The notes: generated by a model from the letters alone, not told the origin. Positions 46,724-56,377 are shown, counted from the stretch's first letter. The stretch is DNA of 64,000 nt from Vallitalea sp. (GCA_025210515.1 JAOARM010000010.1:62001-126000), one strand, 5' to 3'. Numbers and translations are program-made.

Positions 46724-47254
46724 ATGAGTGATTTGAACATTTTAATACAAAACATAAAAAATGATGACAAATTATCTAAAAAAGAATTGATAGAAAAATT
46801 TCATCCTTTAATATGTAAATTAAGCAATCAATTAGATAAGAAAGACACCTACAATGATTTAGTAATATGTTTATTAGAAACAGCCAAGTCAATGCCATAT
46901 ATAAAAGAGGAAGCAAAAATTATAAAATATATACATACTAGTCTTAAAAACGGCTATTATAGAAGCTTCAAAAAAAAATATAAATATATATATCAGTGCT
47001 GTGAACTAGTAGAAATGAGCTATAGTATAAATCATTATCAAGATAGTATTGATAAGCAAATTATTGATAAAGAAATAATGAAGAAAGGGTGTGAATTACT
47101 AACACAAAGACAGAAAGAAATAATTTATTTAGAATATTATTATGAATTTACGGTGAATGAAATATCTAGAATGTTAGGTATATCAAGACAAGCGGTGTAT
47201 AAACATAAAGTCAAAGGACTAAATATATTGAGGAATTTTCTAGAATTCAATTAA
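46724..47254 (+). CDS. Group 5 (UviA/TcdR/BotR-like) RNA polymerase sigma factor
   Basis: A 176-residue sigma factor. The N-terminal half corresponds to region 2. The C-terminal half is region 4, with the helix-turn-helix VNEISRMLGISRQAVYKHKV preceded by LLTQRQKEIIYLEYYYEFT. Length, composition and the holin-like neighbour recall UviA of Clostridium perfringens, which switches on bacteriocin genes, and the toxin sigma factors TcdR and BotR. Two matched promoters in the divergent region are likely targets, one driving this gene and one the radical SAM/CxxxC pair. The ATG has only a weak site upstream (AAAGGTTG). Confidence 0.8.
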   Translation: MSDLNILIQNIKNDDKLSKKELIEKFHPLICKLSNQLDKKDTYNDLVICLLETAKSMPYIKEEAKIIKYIHTSLKNGYYRSFKKKYKYIYQCCELVEMSYSINHYQDSIDKQIIDKEIMKKGCELLTQRQKEIIYLEYYYEFTVNEISRMLGISRQAVYKHKVKGLNILRNFLEFN

Positions 47255-47289
47255 TGGTTATTTTGTAATCTTATGAAAGGAGGTGTAAT

Positions 47290-47517
47290 ATGGAAGAAAC
47301 TATTTTAAATATAGCAGCTACTCAAGGTATATGGGCAGTAGTAGCTGTAGTGCTTATTTTTTATATATTAAAAACACAAGAAAAAAGAGATGTGCGTCAA
47401 GAAGAAAGAGAGAGAAACTTTCAAATGATAATTATTGATTTAACTAAGCATTTAGATACAATTGAAGAACTAAAAGAAGATGTATCTATAATTAAAAAAA
47501 ACATGTTAATTAACTAA
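47290..47517 (+). CDS. BhlA/UviB-family holin-like protein
   Basis: A 75-residue protein with one N-terminal membrane segment (GIWAVVAVVLIFYILK) and a charged helical tail (KRDVRQEERERNF). The start MEETILNIAATQGIWAVV follows the UviB/BhlA pattern. Such proteins are linked to bacteriocin release or act as holins. The gene lies 35 bp after the sigma factor, with a strong AAAGGAGGTG, reproducing the uviA-uviB pair. It offers an exit route for the CxxxC lysin, which lacks a signal peptide. Confidence 0.85.
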   Translation: MEETILNIAATQGIWAVVAVVLIFYILKTQEKRDVRQEERERNFQMIIIDLTKHLDTIEELKEDVSIIKKNMLIN

Positions 47518-47579
47518 AAAGCTATAGAGTGTCCCCCATATAATTTTAGTTAATTAATATTAATGAAAGGAAAATATTT

Positions 47580-48758
47580 ATGAAACGATTGTTTACATCA
47601 GAATCAGTAACAGAAGGACATCCAGATAAGATATGTGACCAAATATCAGATGCAATTCTAGATGCCATATTAATTAAAGATTCAAACGCTAGAGTAGCGT
47701 GTGAAGTAGCTGTCACTACTAATTTTGTACTTGTGACGGGAGAAATAACAACTAATTGTCATATTAATATCGAGAAAATAGTAAGGAAAACTATTAAACA
47801 AATTGGATATAACAGGAAAGATGAAGGGTTTAATTATAAAACATGTGAAGTAATAATTATCTTAAATGAGCAATCAAAAGATATTTCAGTAGGTGTTAAT
47901 AAAGCGTTAAATTCTAAGGATAATGCGATAAAGACTAGTAGTATTGGTGCAGGTGATCAAGGGATGATGTTTGGATATGCATGTAATGAAACAGAAGAGT
48001 TAGTTCCAATGCCAATATATTTAGCACATAAATTAACGCAGATGTTAACAACAGTTAGAAAGAATAATATTTTGGAATATTTAAGACCAGATGGTAAATC
48101 TCAAGTAACAGTCGAATATTTTGATGGGAAACCTATTAGAGTTGATACGATTGTATTATCTGCTCAACATAATGAAAATGTAAGTAAGGATAAGATTGAA
48201 AAAGATTTAAGAAAATATGTTATTGATACAGTAATTCCGCCTGAATTATTAGATGAAAAAACTAAATATCTAATAAATCCAACAGGTAGATTTGTAATTG
48301 GGGGACCTCAAGGAGATTCAGGTCTTACAGGTAGAAAAATAATAGTTGATACATATGGAGGATATGGAAGCCATGGCGGAGGTGCATTTTCTGGAAAAGA
48401 CCCGACAAAAGTTGATCGTTCTGGTGCATATAGTGCTAGATATGTTGCCAAAAATGTTGTTGCTTCCCAAATAGCATCTAAGTGTCAAGTTGAAATAGCA
48501 TATGCAATCGGAGTGGCTGAACCTGTTTCAATATTAGTAGATACATATAATACAGGCAAAATTTCAGATGATGAAATAACAAAGATTATTAAGAAGCATT
48601 TTGATTTACGACCAGGTGCTATTATAAAAGAATTAGAATTACACCGACCAATATATAAACAAACCTCAGCTTATGGTCATTTTGGCAGAAGGGATATTGA
48701 TTTACCATGGGAAAAAACTGATAAAGCTGATATCTTAAAAAAAGAAGTTTTTGCCTAA
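47580..48758 (+). CDS. metK: S-adenosylmethionine synthetase
   Basis: Makes SAM from methionine and ATP. The 392 residues include the ATP-binding [17 protein letters not shown], the [12 protein letters not shown] loop, and the [19 protein letters not shown] motif, all intact. The ATG follows GAAAGG. The gene starts 62 bp after the holin gene with no terminator, so it may be transcribed with the sigma-holin pair. No SAM riboswitch precedes it, unlike many Firmicute metK genes. It could be the housekeeping copy or a dedicated SAM supply for the radical SAM enzyme. Confidence 0.95.
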   Translation: MKRLFTSESVTEGHPDKICDQISDAILDAILIKDSNARVACEVAVTTNFVLVTGEITTNCHINIEKIVRKTIKQIGYNRKDEGFNYKTCEVIIILNEQSKDISVGVNKALNSKDNAIKTSSIGAGDQGMMFGYACNETEELVPMPIYLAHKLTQMLTTVRKNNILEYLRPDGKSQVTVEYFDGKPIRVDTIVLSAQHNENVSKDKIEKDLRKYVIDTVIPPELLDEKTKYLINPTGRFVIGGPQGDSGLTGRKIIVDTYGGYGSHGGGAFSGKDPTKVDRSGAYSARYVAKNVVASQIASKCQVEIAYAIGVAEPVSILVDTYNTGKISDDEITKIIKKHFDLRPGAIIKELELHRPIYKQTSAYGHFGRRDIDLPWEKTDKADILKKEVFA

Positions 48759-48824
48759 AGTATATAAAAATATAAATATTAAATTATTTTATTATTTTAT
48801 GTTTGACAGTTAAAAATAAAAATA

Positions 48825-48876
48825 TTTAGTTACCAACTTTTCTACTAAATTGTAGATATAGCTGGTAACTAAACTA
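48825..48876. terminator. Terminator between metK and the convergent glycosyltransferase gene
   Basis: TTTAGTTACCAAC (48825-48837) pairs with GCTGGTAACTAAA (48861-48873) with one mismatch. A T-rich flank on the minus-strand side and AT-rich sequence on the other suggest bidirectional use. Confidence 0.6.
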
Positions 48877-48893
48877 ATATTATAAATATGTAT

Positions 48894-50432
48894 TTAATCA
48901 TTACTAATAAATGATTTATACCTAAAAACTCTCCCAATACCTATTACTTCCAACATAATCAACATAGGAATGAACGACATGGAATATCTGCTCATAACTT
49001 CCCAAAACGAATAAAAAAGGCAAACGCCAAAAAAACTAATCCATAAGGTCGCTTCCTCATCTAGTTCCGTCTTCTTTAGTTCATAGAACAATGCTATAAG
49101 CATTGCCATTAATAATACTAATCTAGCAAATTGATAAAAGTAACGTAGTATGATTTGTTTATCGCCTATTACATACTCAACCATATTTCCACGATAATTC
49201 TTTTTTTGAAAATAGGCTCTCATATCATTGGTACCATCTGTCCATAAGATAATCATTTTTCTAGAAATAAGTTTTGTCATGCCTTTAAATCCAATATCAT
49301 TAATATGGTCCCGTATTCTATGCCTAGTATTTAAAACTTTGGCATCATATTTCTCAAATGAGTGGGTAAACTTCTCAGATTCAACAGAATATCTTCCATT
49401 ATTAGTATCATCTGTACCCATAGCAATCCAGTGTTCTATTGGATATGCAGCATCTTTATTTAATCCTGGATCAGTCGAATGGCTAATGCTGCTAAGTAAT
49501 CCCCATATAATACATATTCCAAAAATAAAAGATACTATCTTCTTCAATTTCTTCTCACTATCTTTATTTAGTAATAAAAGAATTAAAATAGCTATAGCAG
49601 GAATAATATTCGTTGCTCTGATAAAAAAACCAAAACCAGCTAAAAATCCAGATAATACAAGAAACAAATAACTTCTTTTTGATCTATATGTACTAATATA
49701 ATTTTTTCTTATTACGTTATCTTCGTTTGAGAATGTTTTGTTGCTAGTAATTGCAATATAAATCATACTATACATAAATGGCATACAAAGAACATCTGTA
49801 TAGCAGTATGATGCATACATATAGAAAATTGGATTCACAAGAAATGCAAAGAGGAAAAGAACGGCATATTGCTCACCTAATACTTTTCGTATGCTAAGCC
49901 ATGAAAAGAGAGCAGAAAACCATACAAAAATATAACTTATAAAATAAACTAATTGATAAGAATCTCTTAATCCAAAGAAATTACCTATACTATAAAATAC
50001 AGATAAAAATAGAGCAGCATGCCATTGGTGGGGATATCTATTAAAATACCATAATGTTGAAATTATTTTTTTTCCAGATGCAATCTCTGAAGCAGTTGTA
50101 TGAAGATAATGAATATCATAAGAATACTCAATTCTAAAAATATGCCCTCCCACAATTAATCCTATGAAAATGGCAATCAAAAGAATACTTGATATAATTA
50201 AACAAATCTTTTTATTTAAAAACTTTACTATATAGCTAACGAAAAAGAGAAGTCCCATATAGATGAATGAGCCTATTATTAATATTCTAGAATTTAAAGG
50301 GGTTTTAGTATATGGACTAAGATCAGTACCATTAATACCTTGTAATAAGATATAAAAGACACAGACCCCTATTAATACTAATAAAAATTTATACATAACC
50401 TTTATAATATAATTAGTATGAAATGTTCTCAA
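48894..50432 (-). CDS. GT-C type membrane glycosyltransferase-like protein (family 39-like)
   Basis: A 512-residue polytopic protein with about 11-13 membrane segments. The first outer loop carries HIFRIEYSYDIHYLHTTASE and IISTLWYFNRYPHQWHA, which fits the layout of polyprenyl-phosphate-sugar dependent mannosyltransferases (Asp or Glu in the first loop). It probably transfers a sugar from a lipid carrier on the outer face of the membrane. It is the only minus-strand gene of the glycosylation cluster and is divergent from the GtrA operon. Acceptor and sugar are unknown. Confidence 0.72.
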   Translation of the reverse strand: MRTFHTNYIIKVMYKFLLVLIGVCVFYILLQGINGTDLSPYTKTPLNSRILIIGSFIYMGLLFFVSYIVKFLNKKICLIISSILLIAIFIGLIVGGHIFRIEYSYDIHYLHTTASEIASGKKIISTLWYFNRYPHQWHAALFLSVFYSIGNFFGLRDSYQLVYFISYIFVWFSALFSWLSIRKVLGEQYAVLFLFAFLVNPIFYMYASYCYTDVLCMPFMYSMIYIAITSNKTFSNEDNVIRKNYISTYRSKRSYLFLVLSGFLAGFGFFIRATNIIPAIAILILLLLNKDSEKKLKKIVSFIFGICIIWGLLSSISHSTDPGLNKDAAYPIEHWIAMGTDDTNNGRYSVESEKFTHSFEKYDAKVLNTRHRIRDHINDIGFKGMTKLISRKMIILWTDGTNDMRAYFQKKNYRGNMVEYVIGDKQIILRYFYQFARLVLLMAMLIALFYELKKTELDEEATLWISFFGVCLFYSFWEVMSRYSMSFIPMLIMLEVIGIGRVFRYKSFISND

Positions 50433-50689
50433 TTAATTCCCCAACCTTTCAATTCCTTAGTAATTACTTTAATATTCTAATCTATATTATTGTTAATATC
50501 AAGATAAAGTGGGATGTAGGTTCGGTATAATATATATTATCGGTAATTTTGTTATAAAATTTTTTGATTATAGATATTAATATAATTTATATTAAAATGA
50601 TTATTAGTTAGGTCATTGTGTGTTTGGAATAAATTTTAATTTATTGCCATAATAAGAATAGTTTGGTAGAATAAGGATAAATACTATAC

Positions 50690-50784
50690 ATCTAGGAGAC
50701 TTTCTGTCATTCATATGCGTTAAGGTATTTCCTAACGACTAAGGGCAGAAACTTTCTACTAATCGACGCGACTTAGTCGCTTTT
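50690..50784 (+). promoter_or_regulatory. Unidentified structured leader with alternative pairings before the GtrA operon
   Basis: TTTCTGTC (50701-50708) pairs with GGCAGAAA (50744-50751) around an inner hairpin, CGTTAAGG (50718-50725) with CCTAACG (50731-50737). CGACTAAG (50736-50743) can instead pair with CTTAGTCG (50772-50779). That region also forms a small terminator-like hairpin, GCGAC-TTA-GTCGC (50768-50780), before TTTTCTT. Mutually exclusive pairings suggest attenuation. It matches no riboswitch class I know. From 50433 to 50690 I see nothing else. Confidence 0.4.
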
Positions 50785-50825
50785 CTTATGTAATTTAACA
50801 TTTTATTATTTACAAGGAGGCTTAT

Positions 50826-50906
50826 ATGGAAGGAAAACTTAGTTTAATTTATTTACAAAAATTACTATATATTGTTGATGAGGAGAATTTAGATTATGCA
50901 GATTAA
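50826..50906 (+). CDS. 26-codon leader ORF overlapping gtrA
   Basis: A 26-residue frame (begins MEGKLSLIYLQKLL) with a very strong ACAAGGAGG site. Its end overlaps the start of the GtrA gene by 11 bp, a layout typical of translational coupling. There is no signal peptide or known family. It could be a true small protein or a leader peptide; with the structured leader upstream, a regulatory role is plausible. Confidence 0.5.
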   Translation: MEGKLSLIYLQKLLYIVDEENLDYAD

Positions 50907-51309
50907 TAAGATGAAAAAAGAAATAACAATGCTAATAACTTATAATTTTGTAGGACTTATTAATACTGCAATTGATTTTTGTTTGTTTTTCATTCTAACT
51001 AAATGGTTTTATATTCATATAACTATTTCACAGATTTTTTCATACTCTGTAGGAATGATTAATAGCTATTTTATGAATAGGAAACTTACATTTAAAAGCA
51101 ATAAAACTATAAATATAGTTGAATTCATATCATTTTTAAGTATTAATGTTATATCATTAACAATTTCCACATTAGTATTAAATACAATGGTAACAGTAAC
51201 AGACAGTTTATTATTCTCTAAAATAAGTGCAACTTTTTTTGCAATGGCAATTAACTACTTAGGACAAAGGTTTATTACATTTAGAAAGAGAGGAAGTAGC
51301 TATGAATAG
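50896..51309 (+). CDS. GtrA-family membrane protein
   Basis: A 137-residue protein with four membrane segments and the family pattern YNFVGLINTAIDFCLFFILT and NYLGQRFITFRKR. GtrA-like proteins are thought to flip or handle lipid-linked sugars for cell-surface glycosylation. AGGAG lies 10 bp before the ATG. It overlaps the next gene by 8 bp, so it is coupled to the following glycosyltransferase. Confidence 0.9.
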   Translation: MQINKMKKEITMLITYNFVGLINTAIDFCLFFILTKWFYIHITISQIFSYSVGMINSYFMNRKLTFKSNKTINIVEFISFLSINVISLTISTLVLNTMVTVTDSLLFSKISATFFAMAINYLGQRFITFRKRGSSYE

Positions 51310-52597
51310 GAAGAAGTACACACGTTTATTAGTAATAAGTTTTTCGCTTATAATATTAATATTAAAAGTATACGTTGCAATAGTTGATAAGGGGTTTAAG
51401 AGCGATTTAATATTATATAAAAATTGGGCTTCTAGCTTTTTACAGTATGGATTTAATATTTATGAGCAGAAAATCTACATTGATTATCCACCCTTATATC
51501 CTATTATTTTATCACCTTTTGTATGGATATATGAAAATATAGAAACTCTAAATATTATTGGAGTAAAAATTTTATTCTTAAAAATACCAAGTATTATTGC
51601 TGATTTTATTAGTGCTTATCTAATATATAAAATAATATATCGTAGAACAAATAAAGATGTAATATCTTTGTTAGCAGCTTTATTTTATTTAATCCATCCT
51701 GCCGTTATAATAAATTCGTCTGCATGGGGACAAACTGATTCAATTCTTACAACACTATTAATTGGTGTCTTAATGTTAATTTCCAATAAAAATTTAAAAG
51801 GTGCTATGATTATATGTACATTAGCTATTTTATTTAAGCCCACATCATTACTTTTTGTTCCGCTAATTGGACTTTTATTTATTATATACAAAGATATAAA
51901 AGAGCAAATTATAAGTGTCATTATATTTTGTGTTACTACATTAGTGATAGTCCTACCGTTTAAAGGCTTTAGTCTTATAGAATTATATTTAACTGATATG
52001 AATAAATACCCCAGGGCAGCTTTGAATGCCGCTAATATACATACACTATTAGGTGGTAATATTATACCTTACAATGAAAAAGTATTAGGATTACCTATAA
52101 CATTTCATCAGATGGGTGTTAGTTTGACATGTGTTTTTATGATACTAATAGCGTATCTGATTTTTGTCAAAAGAAATTCTATAGGAGATTGGATTTTTAC
52201 ATTAAGCTGGTTATATTGCACAGGAGTATTTATGTTTATGTCAGGTATGCATGAACGCTATCAATTTTTTGGTGTTGCGCTTGGATTATTAGCTCTATTT
52301 GAAAATATTAATAAGATAAATTCTTTATCCATAGTCTATATTTTACAAAGTGTAATTATCGCATTGAATCAACTAATATTGTTACACTGTACCAAGGCTG
52401 ATATGCAAAAAATAAAACCTCTTTGGTTTGATTTACTTCAATCAACTTTTAGATATCTAGCATTTTTTAATCTGCTATGCTTCATAGCTCTTACTGCTTT
52501 AATAATAAGTAATTTGTTTAAAGCTAAAGTTAAAGAACAAGAAATAGATGAATTAATATCACATGAATCAGAAAATTATAATGTAGCAAATCAATAA
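51302..52597 (+). CDS. GT-C type membrane glycosyltransferase-like protein
   Basis: A 431-residue polytopic protein with about ten membrane segments. The first outer loop contains FKSDLILYKNWASSFLQYGF and IDYPPLYPIILSPF, with the Asp expected at a GT-C active site. The SSAWGQTDSILTTLLIG and MSGMHERYQFF blocks resemble DUF2029/mannosyltransferase-type proteins. It overlaps the GtrA gene by 8 bp and precedes another membrane protein by 25 bp. It probably uses a polyprenyl-phosphate sugar; the acceptor is unknown. Confidence 0.78.
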   Translation: MNRKKYTRLLVISFSLIILILKVYVAIVDKGFKSDLILYKNWASSFLQYGFNIYEQKIYIDYPPLYPIILSPFVWIYENIETLNIIGVKILFLKIPSIIADFISAYLIYKIIYRRTNKDVISLLAALFYLIHPAVIINSSAWGQTDSILTTLLIGVLMLISNKNLKGAMIICTLAILFKPTSLLFVPLIGLLFIIYKDIKEQIISVIIFCVTTLVIVLPFKGFSLIELYLTDMNKYPRAALNAANIHTLLGGNIIPYNEKVLGLPITFHQMGVSLTCVFMILIAYLIFVKRNSIGDWIFTLSWLYCTGVFMFMSGMHERYQFFGVALGLLALFENINKINSLSIVYILQSVIIALNQLILLHCTKADMQKIKPLWFDLLQSTFRYLAFFNLLCFIALTALIISNLFKAKVKEQEIDELISHESENYNVANQ

Positions 52598-52622
52598 TAA
52601 TCATATCATGGGGGACTTTAAA

Positions 52623-54728
52623 GTGAAGAAAAGATTAATCTATATAATTTTATTTGTACTTTTATTTATTAGTGGTTATTTAATGATTAATTATCCAACT
52701 ATAGTGGGTGTGGCTAATAATTCAGACTTTGCAAGAATTGTTCAACCAATAGGATTAAAAACTAATGATAATATTAAGCATTTCTATATGCAACAAAAAT
52801 TTGACTATGTTAGAAATTTTGATAGTTTAACAGAGCATATGAAGTTTGTATTTAATCCAGGTATTGAAAGTATAGCACAGTATAAGTCAACTCATTTTGC
52901 AATTATTAAAGTTGCACAGATATTAAACGGTATATTTAAGTATATTAAAACAGGCTCAATAACTAATTTTGATATAAGAACTTTATCTATTCTATACATA
53001 GGGCTATTTGCATTAGCAATGGTTATTTTTATTAAAAGTATTAAAGTCAGTAACGTTTATTATAAAATTATTATATCAATGTTTTTATTATTTGTTTTTA
53101 TGGATAAAGGTTATTTAGTATATTTTAATTCACTATTTGGGGAACCCCTTATGTTTGTATCATTTTTACTATATTTTTCATGCGTTCTATATATTATTAA
53201 TCATGAGAAGGACAATTACTTCATATATGTACTAAGTATTATTTCAGGTTGTATGTTTATAGGTGCAAAAGTAGCAAATATACCACTGGGATTTTTAATG
53301 ATAATATTTTCTATTATTATGCTTTGGTATAAAAAGGGAGTTAAGACTAGAATTATAGTAAGCATTGGGATTGTATGTATGCTTATTACTTCAGTTTATT
53401 ATCTTGCTTCAATACCTGAATGGATGAGCAAAGTAAATGGTTATCATGCATTATTTTATGGAGTTTTGAAAGATTCACCATCACCTAAGCAGGATTTAAG
53501 GGACTTAGGTATAGACGAAAAATATGAAGTTTTGAAAAATACTCATAGTTATATGGATCACCAAGGTTATGATATGTATGGAGAAGAGTTTGAAAAAGAA
53601 GTATTTGATAAAGCATCTCCAGTTAATATTACTATTTATTATTTAACACATTTTGATAGGCTTATTGAGAAGATTGATAAGTGTGCCAAATCAAGCACGA
53701 TAATAAGACCTCCATACCTTGGGAATTATAGAATTGAAGATGATGAAGAGGTTGTTAAATTAGATAACAGATTAAGCTATTGGGAAAGTATAAGAAAATC
53801 AACATATGATAACGCATTACTAATAATTATTATTTTAGTTTTTCTATATATAATAACTAGTTATCTAATTATAAAAGATATTAAAAAACAAAATAATAGA
53901 GACAGATTAAGTATGACAATAGGATATAGAAGTATGCTTATTTTGTGTGCTGGAAGTCAATTTATTTTTCCTGTTATAGGAAATGGGGAAGCTGACATAA
54001 TGAAGCATATGTTTTTATTTAATCTATTGTTTGATATTATGATTGTTATGGTCTTTATGGATATATTATATTTTGTTCAGAACAAAGAACTAAAGGTGCT
54101 GTTAGGTATTAGTAGTTTGGTTATGGTGATTTTTATAATAACTATCTTTATAAAAGGAAATAATAATATTGATACTATTGTTTTTGGTATATATAATAAT
54201 CAAGATATAGAATGGGAAATACTAGAAGAAACAGATGATTATTATTTTATTGCATCTAAGGAAGTTATTGAAAGAAGACAGTTTGAAGATAGTAATTCTA
54301 ATGTTTGGTTAGAATCTGATATAAGAAATTGGTTAAATAGCGATAAGGAAAATGGATTTTTATATGGATTTAGTAATGTAGATAAACAGAAAGTGATAGA
54401 AATGCCGATGAAGACAGTACTATCTCCAGTTCATAAGAATTTAATCCAGTCAGGTTACCAAGCTCATTATTGGTATTGTATTCCTGGTTATATAGAGCAA
54501 AATTATGATGTAGCTTATGGAAAAATAGATGATGAAAAAGTATTTTTATTAAGTGTGAAAGATTATGAGAATTATAACTTCCACAAGAAAAAGAAAGAAG
54601 CATATTGGTTAAGAACACCTTATACAAATCCTAGAATTATTAGAGTGGTTGAGACGGATGGTTTCATTTATCACAAAGAAGCTAAAGATAATATGGGAGT
54701 TGTTCCATGTATGTATATTAAGAAATAA
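52623..54728 (+). CDS. Polytopic membrane protein with a C-terminal DUF6273-like domain
   Basis: About 701 residues. The N-terminal part (about 1-510) has about 11 membrane segments and an outer loop after the first (GVANNSDFARIVQPIG) of GT-C character. The C-terminal part (about 520-701) resembles DUF6273: IEWEILEETDDYYFIASKEV, SNVWLESDIRNWLNS, and AYWLRTPYTNPRIIRVV. That domain is usually found in separate surface proteins, so the fusion is unusual. ATG 52608 lies just before the GGGGGA box, so the start is GTG 52623. The role is probably surface glycan assembly. Confidence 0.72.
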   Translation: MKKRLIYIILFVLLFISGYLMINYPTIVGVANNSDFARIVQPIGLKTNDNIKHFYMQQKFDYVRNFDSLTEHMKFVFNPGIESIAQYKSTHFAIIKVAQILNGIFKYIKTGSITNFDIRTLSILYIGLFALAMVIFIKSIKVSNVYYKIIISMFLLFVFMDKGYLVYFNSLFGEPLMFVSFLLYFSCVLYIINHEKDNYFIYVLSIISGCMFIGAKVANIPLGFLMIIFSIIMLWYKKGVKTRIIVSIGIVCMLITSVYYLASIPEWMSKVNGYHALFYGVLKDSPSPKQDLRDLGIDEKYEVLKNTHSYMDHQGYDMYGEEFEKEVFDKASPVNITIYYLTHFDRLIEKIDKCAKSSTIIRPPYLGNYRIEDDEEVVKLDNRLSYWESIRKSTYDNALLIIIILVFLYIITSYLIIKDIKKQNNRDRLSMTIGYRSMLILCAGSQFIFPVIGNGEADIMKHMFLFNLLFDIMIVMVFMDILYFVQNKELKVLLGISSLVMVIFIITIFIKGNNNIDTIVFGIYNNQDIEWEILEETDDYYFIASKEVIERRQFEDSNSNVWLESDIRNWLNSDKENGFLYGFSNVDKQKVIEMPMKTVLSPVHKNLIQSGYQAHYWYCIPGYIEQNYDVAYGKIDDEKVFLLSVKDYENYNFHKKKKEAYWLRTPYTNPRIIRVVETDGFIYHKEAKDNMGVVPCMYIKK

Positions 54729-54818
54729 TATATAAACTTCATCCTCATCGCTCGTTAATATAAGAAAATATATATGATAGTGTTTGTAATTGGTGAGGAA
54801 GAGGTTAAAGTTTAAACA

Positions 54819-56258
54819 ATGAAGAGATTAGAAAAATTATTTGATATATATATGATTATGTTTTTTACATTAGTTTTAATAGTAAATATTTATTTTGTGT
54901 ATGTGGCAAAGATAAATATACTATATATTATTCCAGTAAGTATAGCTTTTGGTATTTTATATTTTATTACTGTTAAGAGTAGATCAAAATATTTTGAGTG
55001 GTTATTATTTCTATTTGCATTATTTAATAAGTTGCTTATGATTTTTATTATTAAAACACCACCCATTTCTGATTTCAGTGTTTTATTAAATGCAAGTAAA
55101 TTAGCTGCAGTTGGCAATTATTCTTTTAAGAATTGGGATTACTTTGCAAGATGGGAATATCAAAGTGGATTTGTTATATATCAAGGTTTTCTTATTAAAT
55201 TATTTGGCGAGAATATAATGATACTAAAAGCAATTAATTGCTTATGTATAGCCTTTACAACGTTATTAGTATATAAAATAGGGGAAATACTATTTGGTGA
55301 ATATGCTGGTAAAATTGCAGGACTTATACATTCTGTATATATTCCATTATTTATATTTGCTCCAGTACTTACTAACCAACATATAGCAACTGTATTTTAT
55401 TATTTAGCATTATACTTTATTGTGAAAAAAGAAGAGAATAAGCCATATAGAAAATGGATTATTTCAGGTATTTGTCTTGCACTAGGAAATCTTTTGAGAC
55501 CTATTGGAATAGTTTTTGTTATGGCGATTTGTATATTATGTTTATTTAGCATATTCAAATATGATGATAAAAAAGCGGCTGCATATAGAAGTATAATAAA
55601 ATTAGGCTTTTTATTAGCTTCCTATTTCATTATTTTTTATAGTGTATGTAGCATTTTAATTGTTGTAAATATTACTGAAACAGGACTAAAAAATAATAAT
55701 CCTTACTGGAAATTTGTTACAGGTCTTAATGAAAAAACTTCAGGTAGATTTTCATTTGAAGATGCACAGATTATATACAACAGTGTCTCAATAGATGAAC
55801 TAAAACAAAAAGAAAAAGATATTATTGTAGAAAGGTTAAAAATACCACCACATAGAATGTGTAAATTACTATTTAATAAAGTTAGATATATGTGGGGAGA
55901 TTATGAAGCCGGAGTATTTACTTTTCCACACTTATTAAATAAAGGTATAATTAGATGGGGATATAGTTTTGACTCTATTTTTAGGCAGATTCAAGAGTTT
56001 GAGAAGATGTTTTATATAATTATTATTTGTTTAGTATTATATGGATTAATAAATTATTATAAAGAAAAAGATCAAAATAGTTATGTAAAGTTATTATATT
56101 ACATTGTAACTATTTATTCGGGTATTCATTTGTTAATAGAAATTAGTTTTAGATATAAATATGCTATGATGGGTATTATATTCATATTAGCTGGAAAAGG
56201 TGGAGAACTATTAATTACCAAAATTAATAATAATAAAAATAACCTACAAAAAGTATAG
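54819..56258 (+). CDS. GT-C type membrane glycosyltransferase-like protein (family 39-like)
   Basis: A 479-residue polytopic protein with about ten membrane segments. The outer loop carries PPISDFSVLLNASKLAAVG and YFARWEYQSGFVIYQGFLIK, in the style of PMT_2/family 39 glycosyltransferases. It ends the plus-strand glycosylation cluster, 90 bp after the DUF6273 fusion gene. Substrate and acceptor are unknown. The ribosome-binding site is weak (GAGGTTAAAG). Confidence 0.75.
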   Translation: MKRLEKLFDIYMIMFFTLVLIVNIYFVYVAKINILYIIPVSIAFGILYFITVKSRSKYFEWLLFLFALFNKLLMIFIIKTPPISDFSVLLNASKLAAVGNYSFKNWDYFARWEYQSGFVIYQGFLIKLFGENIMILKAINCLCIAFTTLLVYKIGEILFGEYAGKIAGLIHSVYIPLFIFAPVLTNQHIATVFYYLALYFIVKKEENKPYRKWIISGICLALGNLLRPIGIVFVMAICILCLFSIFKYDDKKAAAYRSIIKLGFLLASYFIIFYSVCSILIVVNITETGLKNNNPYWKFVTGLNEKTSGRFSFEDAQIIYNSVSIDELKQKEKDIIVERLKIPPHRMCKLLFNKVRYMWGDYEAGVFTFPHLLNKGIIRWGYSFDSIFRQIQEFEKMFYIIIICLVLYGLINYYKEKDQNSYVKLLYYIVTIYSGIHLLIEISFRYKYAMMGIIFILAGKGGELLITKINNNKNNLQKV

Positions 56259-56377
56259 AATTAAATTATGATATTAAAAATTTTATTAGCTTACTATATA
56301 ATTAATCATAACAGCTATCATTAATCATGCAAATGTTGTAAAATAGTTTTAGAGAAAATAATTAAGGAGATGATTAA

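Noticed and set aside
47518..47579. SAM riboswitch before metK
   Set aside because: The 62-bp gap is too short and lacks any S-box core.
54729..54818. Possible terminator between the DUF6273 fusion and the next glycosyltransferase gene
   Set aside because: AACTTCATCCTCATC and GGTGAGGAAGAGGTT pair only imperfectly and no T run follows.
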